Origin: Triglochin maritima
Taxonomy: Eukaryota; Streptophyta; Magnoliopsida; Alismatales; Juncaginaceae
Reading direction: 5' to 3'
DNA length: 64,000 bases
Assembly (NCBI GenBank): GCA_963682175.1
Contig: OY821782.1
Span: 26,185,741-26,249,740, forward strand
The notes under the pieces were generated by a model. It worked only from the letters and a program-made list of their open reading frames with translations. It was not told the DNA's origin and did not search any database. Positions within the stretch are counted from its first letter, which is position 1; each line of letters opens with the position of its first letter. Shown piece by piece: positions 47,525 to 59,238 of this stretch. The position numbers and the translations under genes are program-made.

Positions 47525-50185
47525 CTATGACGAATATAAGACAATATGTTAGATTTCAATAACAAGTCTAAACTGTCGAGGTAATCTTGAATTATTATCG
47601 AGCAAGGTAAGCAGTTCACTGAATAATAAAAAAATATAAACCATCTACGTATCTCGAACTACTATCGAACCCATCGAGAAAACTACATATCATAAATTTG
47701 GCCTGTGGAAAAAAAGAAAAGTTAACTACCGAGTCTAAACTCCCGTGGAACCCATCGAGAAAACTAAATAATCCGGGAACAAAAAATACATCTAACCTAT
47801 CGTGGACTACCGAATTACTATCAAACCCATAGAGCAAATTTAGTACTCCAGCAAATGACAACATCAATTGACAACAGTGACGTCGAACTACTTAGGTTTC
47901 TTTTTGAAGAAAACATGCGTGCAACATCACCCTTCTACGAGACTTTTTCTCATTGCTCGTTTAGCTGAGCATCATGGGGACTTTGTAACATCCTAAATTT
48001 GACAGTAAAAAATACGGAAGCGAAACAATTTTTTTCTAACAAAATTCAAGATGTTACCAGTCAGCAATATATATAAGTGTATATAAAGGTCAGGTCGAAC
48101 AATACAAAATCCTGTAGAATATTTTACAAATTTACATGTGATTCAGTTACAAAAACTCTTGACATGATAGAACCCCAAAACTCTATCAACAAATACACAG
48201 CTAGCAAACGGTTCCACGTGTACAGTAAGTGAATATTGTCCACCTGCAAAACTATATGTCCACACGATTGCTAGCTAGAACCAACCTATTATGCTTCAAG
48301 ATCTGCAAGAAAGACAGAATAATCCGTCTGAGTCTTTAAAATTAAAGACCCAACATGCAAGCAATATCCACCTAGTTATTTAGGTTAGGTTACAAAGATT
48401 TGTTTAAAAATTCCAAAAGATCAATTTAAACAATACAATAACATGAATTGATACAATATAATTCTCAGAATTCAATTTTAGGCAAAATATAGCAACAAGA
48501 AAAATGTCATCAAATCCGTACCTTAACAACTACATGCATTACTAATGCATAACATAATTAAATCAACCGTCTCTATTTCAGTTTCGATCCACTACAGTTT
48601 GAATTCAGTTGACTTCATATTAATCCAGAAAATCAATTAATATTCACCGGAACCACCCACTGCAAGCACATTGCGGTCTTTGGTCAACGCATAAGCCAAC
48701 CTCACACCCATTATTTCAATTTCCCAATTTATCAAACATTAGACTCTTGTGAGGCCCTCATACGCTACCTGTATCAGTCAGCTGACATCAGATCTGAGTC
48801 TTGTGGTCTTATCGTTGCCACACGATCCACTATGGATCCAATTGCCCCGTCGGCCTATGCTCATAAGAGCCAGTATACCCCGAAGAGTCAACATGCTCCG
48901 AAGAGCTAGTAGTGCCAAACAATTCTGTTGTCATAATCTTATTTGATTATGCATAATATGACTCCTTCATTTAACAACGAGAAACCCTTAACAAAATCAA
49001 ATAAATTGGAGTCATAGGTTTCAAACAATAACCACTTCATTTGTATAAAACAGTGATATCAATTAAACATTTTTACCACTATGTATTATACATCACACAT
49101 TTCAAATATGAAATCTCAACCTAAACTTGGAATTAACAAATAAAACATCTCAAAATAAGGAATATAATACCTTAAATCTCCAAAACTACACATGCAGTAG
49201 AGAATTTCAGAACTTAACCAACATGCAAATATGCACTAATTACTAAATTTTTTGTTTAATTCATCTACAAGCATTTCATCGAGTAATAGAAAAATAAAAA
49301 AATGATGCCACTACTTTCTACCCTCTAACAAAGATGAAAATCATAAATAACCAAGAAGAGAAACTTCTCCATTAACCACTAATTTTTTTCAGTCAACATA
49401 AATCCCATCTAACTATAACAACTAAGGTATATATATACTAGCTTAAGTTCCCACCATGTTTTGGGTGAGCTTCATATGTGAATTGGATGACCACCAATTT
49501 TTATTTCATCTAACCCCTTTTGTTACCACTTAAGAACCATATGATTCAAAGAGCTATGACAAGAACATGAAAATCAAGCAAAACATCGATTCCAAATCTC
49601 AATCCTCACTAATTTCATTACAACTATGGTCTTGCCGAAATAATTGGAGTTCTAACCCAAAGAAAAAAGTGGATGTGGCTCCTACCCACTAGAACCCTTG
49701 CATACCTAAAGCCGATTCCAAATATGAGAGGAAGCTGAGATGATGCCAGAGCGAGACGAAGTCGACGATGGCGACGACCCCTTGATCTCCCTTCCTCCTC
49801 TTCTTAACCTCTACGCATCTTCTCTTTTCCCCCTTTCTTCAGAAACACCAAAACAAAAAGCCCTTCCTCTAGTCGGCTACTGGATTACGGTATAAGTTGG
49901 GAAAAATGCATTCTGACCCCCAACTATCCCATTATTCACTTAGTCCAAGACATCCATTTTAACCCACATCTAACTCATCTATTGTTTTTGATTAAAGGTA
50001 TCTATTTTATTTATCTTTGTTAGGATAAGATGTTATAGTGTCCATGGTTCACAGCATATTGGGTAACAAACTGTAGAAGGACCTTGTACGCCCAATACTG
50101 TAACGCAGGGGCGTAACTGTATATGCTATATTTGGCCTCTTTTTGTTGCCCCCTAACTTCCTTCTTCTTATCATATAAATCTTTC
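47525..50185. other. Unassigned stretch within the 11.2-kb element
   Basis: 47570-47860 again has TCGA-type motifs and is probably intron. From 47984 (TGTAACATCCTAAATTTGAC) to about 50040 the sequence differs in character and may be another LTR insertion: the reverse strand has a pyrimidine/purine-rich leader-like region (49760-49860). I could not find matching ends or a target duplication. Confidence 0.35.
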
Positions 50186-50763
50186 TACTTAATCATGTCC
50201 AGGGATACTTGAAGAAGTAGTCCAGGTTGTTAACCAGCTTGACCATATCCGCCGATACGAATAGCTTGCCTCTCTGGCATATAGAGCACCTTCAATCAGG
50301 AGGTATAATCCCAACTTAAAGATGTCTTCAGCATTTGTACAACTTCTGAATGCAGCCTCTATCAATATCAAAATTTTCGCTTGTCCAATAAAATATTCTT
50401 TTATTAAGCGGTCACTGGTACAATGCTCCTGCAATTTAGCCTCCAACGGTACAATACTGAAGTTCAAACCGGTGATCAGTGCAAACTCATATCTACTGAA
50501 TATGCAGGTCTTAGGGCCCAAACAGAAATGAAACTCGTCATCTCTTTTACTTTGGGCCTTGTGCAACAGTAACTGATGGGCAAGAACACCGAAGAATCAT
50601 AATTCGCCTGCCTCCAAAAATTGTCTGAACGGGGATTCCTTTGCCCAGTCGGGAAGCCCGTGTTGCCAAAAATTCTCTTTAATGTCATTCATACACTTAC
50701 TGCACATGTATGTCATACGACCGGGTAAATGATCCTCTGTTGGAACTATTAACTTCACCATCT
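50170..50763 (-). pseudogene. DUF1985 domain remnant of the ULP1-type gene
   Basis: Minus strand from MVKLIVPTED (ATG near 50761) through FWQHGLPDWAKESPF, one in-frame TGA at 50599-50597, then FFGVLAHQLLLHKAQ, FSRYEFALITGLNF and EDIFKLGLYLLIEGAL; a frameshift near 50240 leads to DMVKLVNNLDYFFKYPWT. These are DUF1985 landmarks (F.I.EFALITGL; ...YPW at the end), the domain that accompanies ULP1-like genes in plant Mutator-like elements. It is non-functional. Confidence 0.75.
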
Positions 50764-50839
50764 GCAAAAACAAACAAAACAGGGAAAAACCACAACTAGT
50801 GAAAAACATGGGTAAAAAACTTCAAAGGAAAACGAATGA

Positions 50840-50971
50840 ATATCATATCGATCTCATATCGATGCTATCGAGCTCGTAGTTCTTACAATCAAACTAAGCC
50901 TATCGAGCATATCGAACTAATATCGAACCTATCGATCTCGTAGGAAAAGATCCAATTTCAAAGGAGCATAG
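50840..50971. repeat. TCGA-motif array
   Basis: Short repeats of the form (C)TATCGA(G/A/T)C(T/C), e.g. CCTATCGAGCATATCGAAC. The array resumes at 52194-52290 on the far side of the nested solo LTR, so the LTR entered it. Confidence 0.7.
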
Positions 50972-52188
50972 TGATGCATTGCATACATTGCATCATATGT
51001 CTTTCATTTAGATTAATTTTAGATCAATAAATGCTACTAAGGTATGTGTTTAGTCTTATTTACAGAATACAGGGACCTGAATGCAAATTACCCATATCCC
51101 GAGCATAAATGCGTGCCAGAGACTCATTTCTGCTATAAAAACCAAGATCAAGATTATCGGGATTCAAATGGAAGTTCATCCGAGCATAAAAGTATTCAAG
51201 GACCTAATTACAAAAAGGCCAAGGACTTAAGCATAAAAGTAGCCAGGGACTTAATTGCAAAAAGCCGAGGACCCGAATACAAATAAAGTACCTTGGAGAA
51301 GTTTTAAAGAAAAAAATCAATTTTGATCTCCAAATATATGAAGGAATTAATTCGGAGCTCGAAAGAAAGGAAAAAAATCATCCAGACGCGCAAAGGACTT
51401 TGAAATCATACCATAAACACTCAGCAAAAATCCGGATTTAATCAGACTTAATTATGCGGCGTTTCCGCCGCACAACACATATACCATGCGGCGATTCCGC
51501 CGCCCGCCTTGCGATCTGTGTCCCCGGATTTTGTCCAGTCATGTGTTGACGCGTGTACTTTTCTATTTCATATTAGGGTTACTTGTATCGGCTATAAATA
51601 GCCTCGAAACGATGTTGTGAGGGTCCTGGTCTTTAGTTCTTAATTTTAGTCCTTAGTTTTTGTTCCATACTTTAGTAATAAAATTCTGTTTTTTTATTTC
51701 TTGTTTTTAGTTTTCTTTTGTAGTTTCTCTAGGACCTCTTCTCCTTCCCTCCATCCATGAGTTTCTAACTCTCTCCAAAGGGTGGGGGTGACGGATCTAG
51801 GGTGATGAGAAGAGGAATTACGTTATTATTTTAATTTCGTGTTAGTATATTTTGATTACTTGAGTTTATGTTGAGTCATTTATCATGTAATGCTTTATAA
51901 CTAATGTGATTTATTATAAGTTTCAGAATTCTCTAATCAAAACCCGATATCTAAACCTCCACCCACTGGACTCCCATCCATCTTTACTTTATTTTCTTTA
52001 TTGTTTTTGTTGTTCTTGCTTTAGATAATTAAAAAACCAAAAATCTCAAACCAAAAATATTTCTCTGTCTTTCTTTCCTTAATCGAAAATCACAAAACTA
52101 ACAATATCTCTCCCTCCTTGTGTTCGACCCGTATTTGCCACGTCTTCATTGACGCCGTGCACTTGCGGTATAAATTTAATTCTCATCA
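50972..52188 (+). mobile_element. Solo LTR (family 2) inside the 11.2-kb element
   Basis: Starts TGATGCATTGCATACATTG, ends AATTCTCATCA; perfect 5-base duplication CATAG (50967-50971 and 52189-52193). TATAAATA at 51593-51600; paired GC stems GCGGCGTTTCCGCCGC (51456-51471) and GCGGCGATTCCGCCGC (51488-51503). Its end CGACCCGTATTTGCCACGTC...CACTTGCGG resembles the Athila LTR ends. A second copy, inverted, is at 54569-55742. Confidence 0.93.
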
Positions 52189-52783
52189 CATAGCTATCAA
52201 ACCTATCGAGCTGGCAGGAATAACCATTTGATGCCCATCGATCCAACTATCGAGTACCTATCGAACTACGTCCGAACCTACCGAGCAACGTCTGCAAACA
52301 CGGGAAAAAGGTTCCACATCCAACTCAAGTGACAGACCTCATATCAATACCAATAAATGGAGGAAATGAACTACATTTTTGATAGAAACAATAACCTAAC
52401 CTCAAAAAAATATCAAGAAATTGAAAAACAGAAATGTGCTCACGTACCCTAAAACCAATAAATGGAGGAAATCAACTACATTTATGATAGAAACAATAAC
52501 TTAACATTGAAGAAAAATAAGTAAACAAAAAAACTACCCTAAAACTGACCTTCGTCGGCGGACGACTTCAATGGAAAAGTTGTTCTCCGATATGGGTTCG
52601 TGTATGACGGGGCGACAACTTTGACAGGGCAGGAGGCACTGAGTTTGAGTTGGCTCGATCTGGTTTCGATTGAGGGGTCGAGTGTGATAGAGAAAGAGAA
52701 GGGAGGCGCATTCTCTTTTGACAGAGAGTTCAAATGGATGCGTGAGAGAGAGAAATGTTTTTGGGTTATTTAAATGGTAGGGG

Positions 52784-52884
52784 TATTTTGGGAGAAGTGA
52801 AAAGATAAACATATTTTCAGATGACATCAAAGTGGGGGCTTCTTTTCGAGCGTGGGGAACTTTGGGCATAGAAAGTCAAGTTTT
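52784..52884 (-). repeat. Right terminal inverted repeat of the 11.2-kb element
   Basis: Reverse complement of the left end, see 41679-41790. The adjacent stretch 52540-52740 has GC-richer sequence open in two frames but no recognised product. Confidence 0.88.
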
Positions 52885-52941
52885 CCTAAGCAATTGCATT
52901 GCTAATATTTTCTAAGTAAGAATTAATTATTTGAAGATTAT
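52885..52941 (-). pseudogene. hAT transposase piece 3
   Basis: Minus strand encodes NLQIINSYLENISNAIA before a stop, directly following the VQD of piece 2 once the solo LTR is removed. Bounded by the solo LTR at 52942 and the 11.2-kb element. Confidence 0.8.
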
Positions 52942-54532
52942 TGTTTAAACGTTTTATTAATTACCGCAAGTGCACGACCGCGATGAAGCAGTGACAAGTA
53001 CGGGTCGATCCACAGGGAGGTGAGTAGCCTCTGGTTTGTCAGAAATCAAGTGACGAATAAAGGGAGAAGAGATTTGGTTATGCTAAGCTAAACTACACTA
53101 AACTAGTATGTAAGAAATGCGAAAGAAAGCAACAAAAGATTGAGAATCAAGAAGAGAAACCTCTAAGGGGTGTAGTGTGTGCACATATGAAGTGAAATAA
53201 GTGATGAATGATGCATGTAAGCATGTATGTGTGTGTGTTGTGTGTGTGTGTTGTCATGCATAGGAAGTGTCTAAAGATGTGACAAAACCTATAAATTCAT
53301 TCACACAATGTATCGGCAATTACTACATGATTATCATAAGATTAGGCTCAGCATGAGAAGTGTCTGAAGATATGACAAGACTCATCAAAAACCATAAACT
53401 CATATGAAGAACAAAGGTAAGCATGGGAGGTGTCTAAATGTTTTGGAAAAATCCATCAAAACAAAGTTTCTTCAATCAATCAAGCAAGCAAACACAAAAC
53501 TAACATCTAGCATATTCAACAGGAAATTTCAGTCAATAAACATGAGAAAAAAGCATGGGAAGTGTCTAAATCTTATGGCAAAACCCATCAAAATTCCTCA
53601 ACATGTAGATGATTAAAATACCCCCAATGAACATACAAAACATGCAAGTCTACACAATCAAAAATTCATCAACCATCCAAACTTCACAATATATATGAAC
53701 ATCATCTCCACCCCCAAAGGGAATGGATCTACTCACTACACATTATGCTACCAATTAAACTAAAGATTAAAGGAGACATTCTAACTAATTTATCCTAAGA
53801 TCAAAGAAACAAGACTAAGCTAAGCATGCATAAAAAAGAGACAACATGAGAACAAAACAATGCAAAAATATTTTATTAAATGACTCACATTACTAGTAGC
53901 ATTCTTCTCCACCTTGAGTTTTTACTCCAATGCTTACTCCAAGTAGAGAGAATGCCACCAAGCAATGAGTGAATACAAAGGAGAAGGAAGATTTCTATTT
54001 ATAGTGCTAGAAAAAGGTAATCCGGGACAATCCCCCGATATGGGACTAAACACATACTATAAATGAACATAAAACAACATAATACATGACCCGACTCAAC
54101 CATGGAACATTTGGACAAATTTGGACCGCCAATTGGCTGTCTGGGACAGGCAATTGGCGGTCCAGATTGCTTGGATTGAGTCTTGATTTCGGTGGTTCGT
54201 TTCTGGCTTGATTTCTTGATATTTGATGAACCCGATTTGGTTGTTGATGTTTGGGCCGAATCTAATTGTCAAAATACTTCTCATAATGGTGTGGAGCTTC
54301 TTGATTTCCTCATTAGTCTTTTTGGCTTTACATCCGGTTCCTTCTTTCTTGCACCTTAGTCCATAAGTCTTGCAACTTAGTCTTTTTTCTTGCTTTTATG
54401 TCATTTTCTTTAGTCTCTTCTTCTCAAACCTATTATTCCTGAAACTTAAACATAAAACTCGTTACGTAGCATTGTTTAGGTTCAAGATAATGAATATAAG
54501 ACACACATGAATGCATGAAATGATGTCAATCA
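52942..54532 (-). mobile_element. Solo LTR related to the Athila elements
   Basis: On the minus strand it starts TGATTGACATCATTTCATGC, as do elements A and B, and ends CACTTGCGGTAATTAATAAA then CGTTTAAACA. Flanks ATTAT (52937-52941) and TTTAT (54533-54537) differ at one base. TATAAATA (minus) at 54004-53997; paired stems ACCGCCAATTGGCTGT and GGCAATTGGCGGTCC at 54125-54163. The middle is clearly diverged from A and B, so it is an older or sister family. Confidence 0.88.
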
Positions 54533-54568
54533 TTTATCTTGTACTGCGAGGTTCAAAGTATGACAAAC
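54533..54568 (-). pseudogene. hAT transposase piece 2 (36 bp)
   Basis: Lies between two solo LTRs. Together with the neighbouring piece it gives HIRCVCHTLNLAVQD across the insertion site, the strongly conserved H-R-C-x-H-x-LNL-V-D motif of hAT transposases. Confidence 0.85.
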
Positions 54569-55742
54569 TGATGTGAATTAAATTTATACCGCAAGTGCAC
54601 GACGTCAATGAAGACGTGGCAAATACGGGTCGAACACAAGGAGGGAGAGATTCTGTTATTAGTGTGATTTTGATTGGGGGAAAGAAGGAGAGAAGAAATA
54701 AATTGGGTTTTGAGATTTTTGATTTTTAATTTCCTAAAGCATGAAACATGAACAAATAAAACTAAAGCAAGAACAGAGAGGTGAATTCCGTCGGGTGGAG
54801 GTTTAGATTTAGGGTTTAGATTAGAGAATTCAGAAACTTATAATAAATCATGTTAGTTATGAAGCATTACATGATAAATGATTTAACATAAACTCAAGTA
54901 ATCAAAATAGACTAATCACGAACTTAAAATAATAACATTCATTCATCTTCTCTTCACCCTAAATCCGTCACCTCCACCCTTTGGAAAGAGTTAGAAACTC
55001 ATGGAGGGAGGAAGAAGGGATCCTAGAGGCATTACAAAAGAAAACTAAAAACAACAAGAAATAAAAGACAGAATTTTATTACTAAAAAGAAGAATACAAA
55101 ACTAAGACTAAAAATAAAAACTAAGGTTAAGGGCCAAGGACCCTTCTAACATCGTTCTCGGGGCTATTTATAGTTGTTACAAGAGACCTAAGTATAGAAT
55201 TAGAGAGTACACGTGTCCAGACATGACTGACCAAAATTGGAGCACACGGATCGCTAAGGGGGCGGCGTTTCCGCCGCACAATGTATGTGATATGCGGCGA
55301 TTTCGCCGCACAATCTTCTCTGATTTAATCCGGATTTTTGCTGTTAGTTTATGGTATGATTTGATCCTCCTTTGCGCGTCTGGATTGATTCTTTCCATTC
55401 TTTTGAGCTCCGGATTAATTCCTTTATATGTTTGGAGAACTACATTCATTTTTCTTTAGATTTCTCCATAATAACTCGTGAATTGCAATTAGATCCTTGA
55501 CTTTTTGTAATTAGGACTTGAATGCTTTTACGCCTCGATACATTTCCATTTGAAACCGATAATCTTGAACTTGGTCTTTATGATAGAAATGAGTCTGTTG
55601 CATGCGTTTATGCTCGGGATGTGGGTAATTTGCATTCAGGTCCCTGTATTCTGTAAATAAGACTAAACACATACCTTAGTAGCATTTATTGATGTAAAAG
55701 TAATCTAAATGAAAGACATATGATGCAATGTATGCAGCATCA
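54569..55742 (-). mobile_element. Solo LTR (family 2), inverted copy
   Basis: Reverse-strand copy of the family at 50972-52188, with perfect duplication CAAAC (54564-54568 and 55743-55747). Paired stems GCGGCGTTTCCGCCGC (55262-55277) and GCGGCGATTTCGCCGC (55294-55309); TATAAATA (minus) at 55172-55165. Confidence 0.93.
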
Positions 55743-56010
55743 CAAACACATCTAATATGAAAAAGTAAATCATCTACCGGTGGATGACAATAATTTATAA
55801 GTATTTTTACTGATAAACTGTTATTAGTAGCATTATCAAATGCAATTGCACAAACTTTATTTTCAATATCATTAGCTACCATGACATCTTTAATATGATC
55901 AAATATAACATTGGTAGTGTGTGGATGTAAAATAGGTAAAAAAAAATAGTTTTTTTAATTAAAACACGATAAATCATGCAGATAATGAGCTGTTACACAA
56001 TCACGTTGAT
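55743..56010 (-). pseudogene. hAT transposase piece 1 (catalytic region)
   Basis: Minus strand: VTAHYLH, then HTTNVIFDHIKDVMV, IENKVCAIAFDNATNN and LLFHIRC at the LTR border. VTAHY and the DNA(T/S)NN Asp are hallmarks of the hAT catalytic core. Further N-terminal sequence, including a BED finger, was not recognised beyond 56010. Confidence 0.88.
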
Positions 56011-56330
56011 AAATCACGTAGATAGTTGGTTACAATAGCCTAGTTTTGTCAAACATCTTACACAATCTCAACGAGCGATTTAATTTTAATTAAATTAATA
56101 TTTGTGGCCATATTTCACCAATTCCTTCTGGCCCTTCTACGACTGCAAGCTTAGCTTTAGGAATGTTTTACTAATTCTTGAATAAACAACATAAGATAAA
56201 TGGATTATTTCGTTCACTTTATTGGAATTTTCAAATCAATGTACTTAGAAAAACGTTTTCTTCTAATTGTTTTGGGGTCTCCCCAACGTTTCTTCCACAG
56301 GAGTAAAGGACTATAGTAGTAGTTAATTTA
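56011..56330. other. Nothing recognised
   Basis: Should correspond to the N-terminal side of the hAT element but no conserved motif was visible. Confidence 0.35.
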
Positions 56331-56961
56331 GGATTTTTTTTCGAAATAATAATATATTTAAAAAAAATCTAAAGTAAATATCTCCCCAAAATAATCTTCA
56401 AACTAGGCATGCTGCCACCACGTGTAGACATCTTCCCAAAATAATCTTCAAACTAGACCCGTTGCCACCACGTGTAGCACGTCGTGGCGGCGAATCTTGT
56501 TTTTTTGTTTCTACAGAACTAAGTGTCAGAAAGTGAGGTGTCGGGTTTTGTTAAATAGAACTTGACGTTGTGAGTGTCGAGTACAATGTCAGGGAACTCG
56601 ACACTTAAAATGTCGGGTTTGGTTTAATTGAACTCGGTCATTGAAATGTCGAGCTCTATTTGTTTAAATTAGACTCCGGTCTCGCTTGGCAACCTCGTGA
56701 GGGATAAGGAAATTTTTTTAAGTGTTGGAACTCGGTGACATCAATGACGATTTTGTTTATGAAGAACTCGACGTCTTTAACTTTGAGTTCTTCAAACAAT
56801 TTTTTCCTACAAAACTAGACGTCTCAAACGTCGGGTTTTGTAGACACTAAAATTAAGACTCGCCGCCGCGTGGTGACAGTAGGTCTAGTTTGAAAATTAT
56901 TTTGGGGAGAAGTTTACTTTGGAATTTTAAAAAAATAATAATATTATTTTGAAAAAAATCC
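56331..56961. mobile_element. TIR element, 631 bp
   Basis: Left end GGATTTTTTTTCGAAATAAT and right end (reverse) GGATTTTTTTCAAAATAATA are inverted, with similarity extending through CTCCCCAAAATAAT(C/T)TTCAAACTAG to the CCACCACGTG/CGCGTGGTGA boxes, about 110 bases. The core repeats motifs such as AACTCGAC and GTCGGGTTTTG. Target duplication unclear (6 of 9 positions). No gene. Confidence 0.7.
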
Positions 56962-57583
56962 TTTGTTTTATACTAATCGTCATTACTTGTTATGTTTGGG
57001 TTATTATATAAAAATTTATCTATGTAATTATTGCATTTTTTTATCAATACCCCCCCCCCCCCCCCCCCAAAGTTATTCCTGGTTATAAAAATGTTAGTTT
57101 TAAGTTGAATTTTATAACCTTTGGATATTCTTTTAGCCATTTTTCCATTTTTCCAATTTTGCCTTTTCGCATAAAGGTCTTGCTAATTTTGTTAGCATAT
57201 ATTGTGGCTTTAACTTTATGGATATTTTTATATATATTTTTATATTATTTTAAGTTCCCTCTTGATAAGTTTTTTTCCAATTGGAACATTGTTTTAGTTT
57301 TCAGCAAATTATTTTCTTGTAAATATCTTTTGGATATACTTTCCTTTTCTCTTATTACTAGTATGCCTAAATCATTTGTCAAACTCAAATCACAACATAC
57401 CTTGGAATCTAAAATCATATTTTGAGAGCATATTCAAGTAATTTCAGATAAGCAAATATCGCTAAATAAGACGGAATATTATGTCCGATGAAAGTTACTC
57501 TAGCTTAATAAGTAACTAAAAGAATGTCACAATCAGAAGAACCTCATAAAAAGTATGAGTATAGTTTATGGGAAAATGATTAA
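56962..57583. other. AT-rich intergenic DNA with C19 run
   Basis: Uninterrupted C run at 57050-57068. The frame at 57105-57425 is a compositional open frame rich in Phe, Ile, Leu with no domain. Nothing else seen. Confidence 0.4.
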
Positions 57584-58908
57584 TTGACGTTTGCGTCCGG
57601 GACACGCGCTGACGTGATCAATCCAGTCAGCAGTCAGTAGTCCAGTCATCAAAAGTTAATTGTCTTTTACTTTCTGAAATTAATTAAATAACATATTTAT
57701 TTTGTGTCACATGCAACTTCTACTTTCCCAATGCAACATTTCTCTTCCCCATGCAACATTTATTTTTCCAATGCAACATTTGATTCACCCATGGACAGAC
57801 CCACAACTTAAAATGGACAGACCCACACCTTATTATGTCCAGAATAAGTTATGTGTATTTCTTGAATAAGTTGTGTGTCTGTCCAGAATATGTTATGTGT
57901 CTGTCCATATTAAGTCCAAAATTTGTCCATAATAAGTTGTTTGTCTGTCCATAATAAGTTCAAAGTCTGTCCATAATAAGTTCAAAGTCTGCCTATAATA
58001 AGTTGTGTCTGTCCATAATAAGATCAAAGTCTGTCCAGAATGAGTTCAAAGTCTGTCCACAATAGGTTGTATGTCTGCCCATAATAAGTTCAAAGTCTGT
58101 CCATAATAAGTTCAAAGTCTGTCCAGAATAAGTTGTGTGTCTGTCCATAATAAGTTAAAGTCTGTCCAAAATAAGTTGTGTGTCTGTCCATATAAGTTCA
58201 AAGTTTGTCCAGAATAGGTTGTATGTCTGTCCATAGTAAGTTCAAAGTCTGTCTAGAATAAGTTCAAAGTCTGCCCATAATAAGTTCAAAGTCTGTCCAT
58301 AATAAGTTCCAAGTCTGTCCAGAATAAGTTCAAAGTCTGTCCAGAATAAGTTGTGTGTCTGTCCATAATAAGTTCAAAGTCTGTCCATAATAAGTTGTGT
58401 GTCTGTCCATAATAAGTTCAAAGTCTGTCCATAATAAGTTTTGTGTCTGTCCATAATAATTTCAAAGTTTGTCCAGAATAGGTTGTGTGTCTGTCCAGAA
58501 TAGGTTGCGTGTCTGTCCTGAATATGTTGTGTATCTGTCCAGAATAAGTTTTGTGTGTGTCCATAATAGTTGTGTCTGTCCAGAATATGTTATGTGTCTG
58601 TCCAGAATAAGTTTTGTGTCTGTCCAGAATAGGTAGTGTGTATGTCCATAATAAGTTTGTGTCTGTCCAGATTAAGTTGTGTATCTGTTTAGAATAAGTT
58701 GCATTGGGAAAATGTTGCATAGGAAAATGAAATGCTACATTGGGAACGTAATGTTGCATCGGGAAAATAAAAAATTGCACGTGACACAAAATAAATATAT
58801 TATTTATTTAATTTCAAAAAGTAAAAGACATTTGAATTTTGATGACTGGACTGCTGATTGTACTGCCCATGTCAGCGCGCGTCACGAACGCCCGCGTCCA
58901 CGTAGTTT
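57584..58908. mobile_element. TIR element filled by a TGTCC minisatellite
   Basis: The outer ~190 bases on both sides are inverted copies: ACGCGCTGAC, CAGTCATCAAAA, TTATTTTGTGTCAC(A/G)TGCAA and repeated ATGCAACATT are shared. Flanks ATGATTAA (57576-57583) and ATGCTTAA (58909-58916) match at 7 of 8. The interior is a tandem array (57785-58695). Confidence 0.8.
57785..58695 (+). repeat. 22-23-bp minisatellite
   Basis: Consensus GTCTGTCCATAATAAGTTCA then AA, alternating with a variant ending GTTGTGT and AGAATAAG. Roughly 35-40 units. Confidence 0.93.
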
Positions 58909-59238
58909 ATGCTTAACACACTTAAGTATTATGATATGTAGCTTTTATATGAACAGTGTATAAAGTTGACACATTTTTATTTTTTCTAGTCCACGTTTTG
59001 CCCTTCAACATAGTAAGTCATTAGGCACACCTGTACAAATTCACACAAAAGATAACAATTAACTTATACATTTTTCGGGTTAGAGAATACGAATCTTAAA
59101 CTCCTAACCTACTAATGATCCAATGTTTTAGCCGAAGGGAAAGTAAATGTCATATTCTGCTGGAGCACTCTTAGTCAAATAATAGCATAGAGTGGTTCAC
59201 CCTGAGCGTGGTGAACCTCGTATATTTATATTTGGGTT
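58909..59238. other. Intergenic, nothing recognised
   Basis: Short AT-rich spacer between two TIR elements; no feature seen. Confidence 0.4.

Larger units (their letters stand above)
41679..52884. mobile_element. 11.2-kb Mutator-like element carrying ULP1-type cargo
   Basis: Inverted ends of about 110 bases: left CTTGACTTTGTATGCCCAAA from 41687, right (reverse) CTTGACTTTCTATGCCCAAA from 52880. Flanks CCTACACAA (41670-41678) and CCTAAGCAA (52885-52893) match at 7 of 9 positions, an acceptable decayed 9-base duplication. Contents from left: Mutator transposase N-terminal remnants and a GRF-type finger (plus), a TGGACA repeat, and ULP1/DUF1985 gene remnants (minus). A solo LTR is nested at 50972-52188. 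No complete transposase core was found. Confidence 0.85.

Noticed and set aside
47984..50060. Additional LTR insertion starting TGTAACATCC
   Set aside because: No matching end or 5-base duplication (left flank GACTT) was found; kept as unassigned.
57105..57425. 106-codon hydrophobic open frame
   Set aside because: Extreme AT composition explains the Phe/Ile/Leu-rich reading; no domain, no start context and no neighbours supporting a gene.
57785..58695. Regular short repeats resembling a CRISPR array
   Set aside because: The units are contiguous, without unique spacers, in a plant genome; this is a minisatellite.
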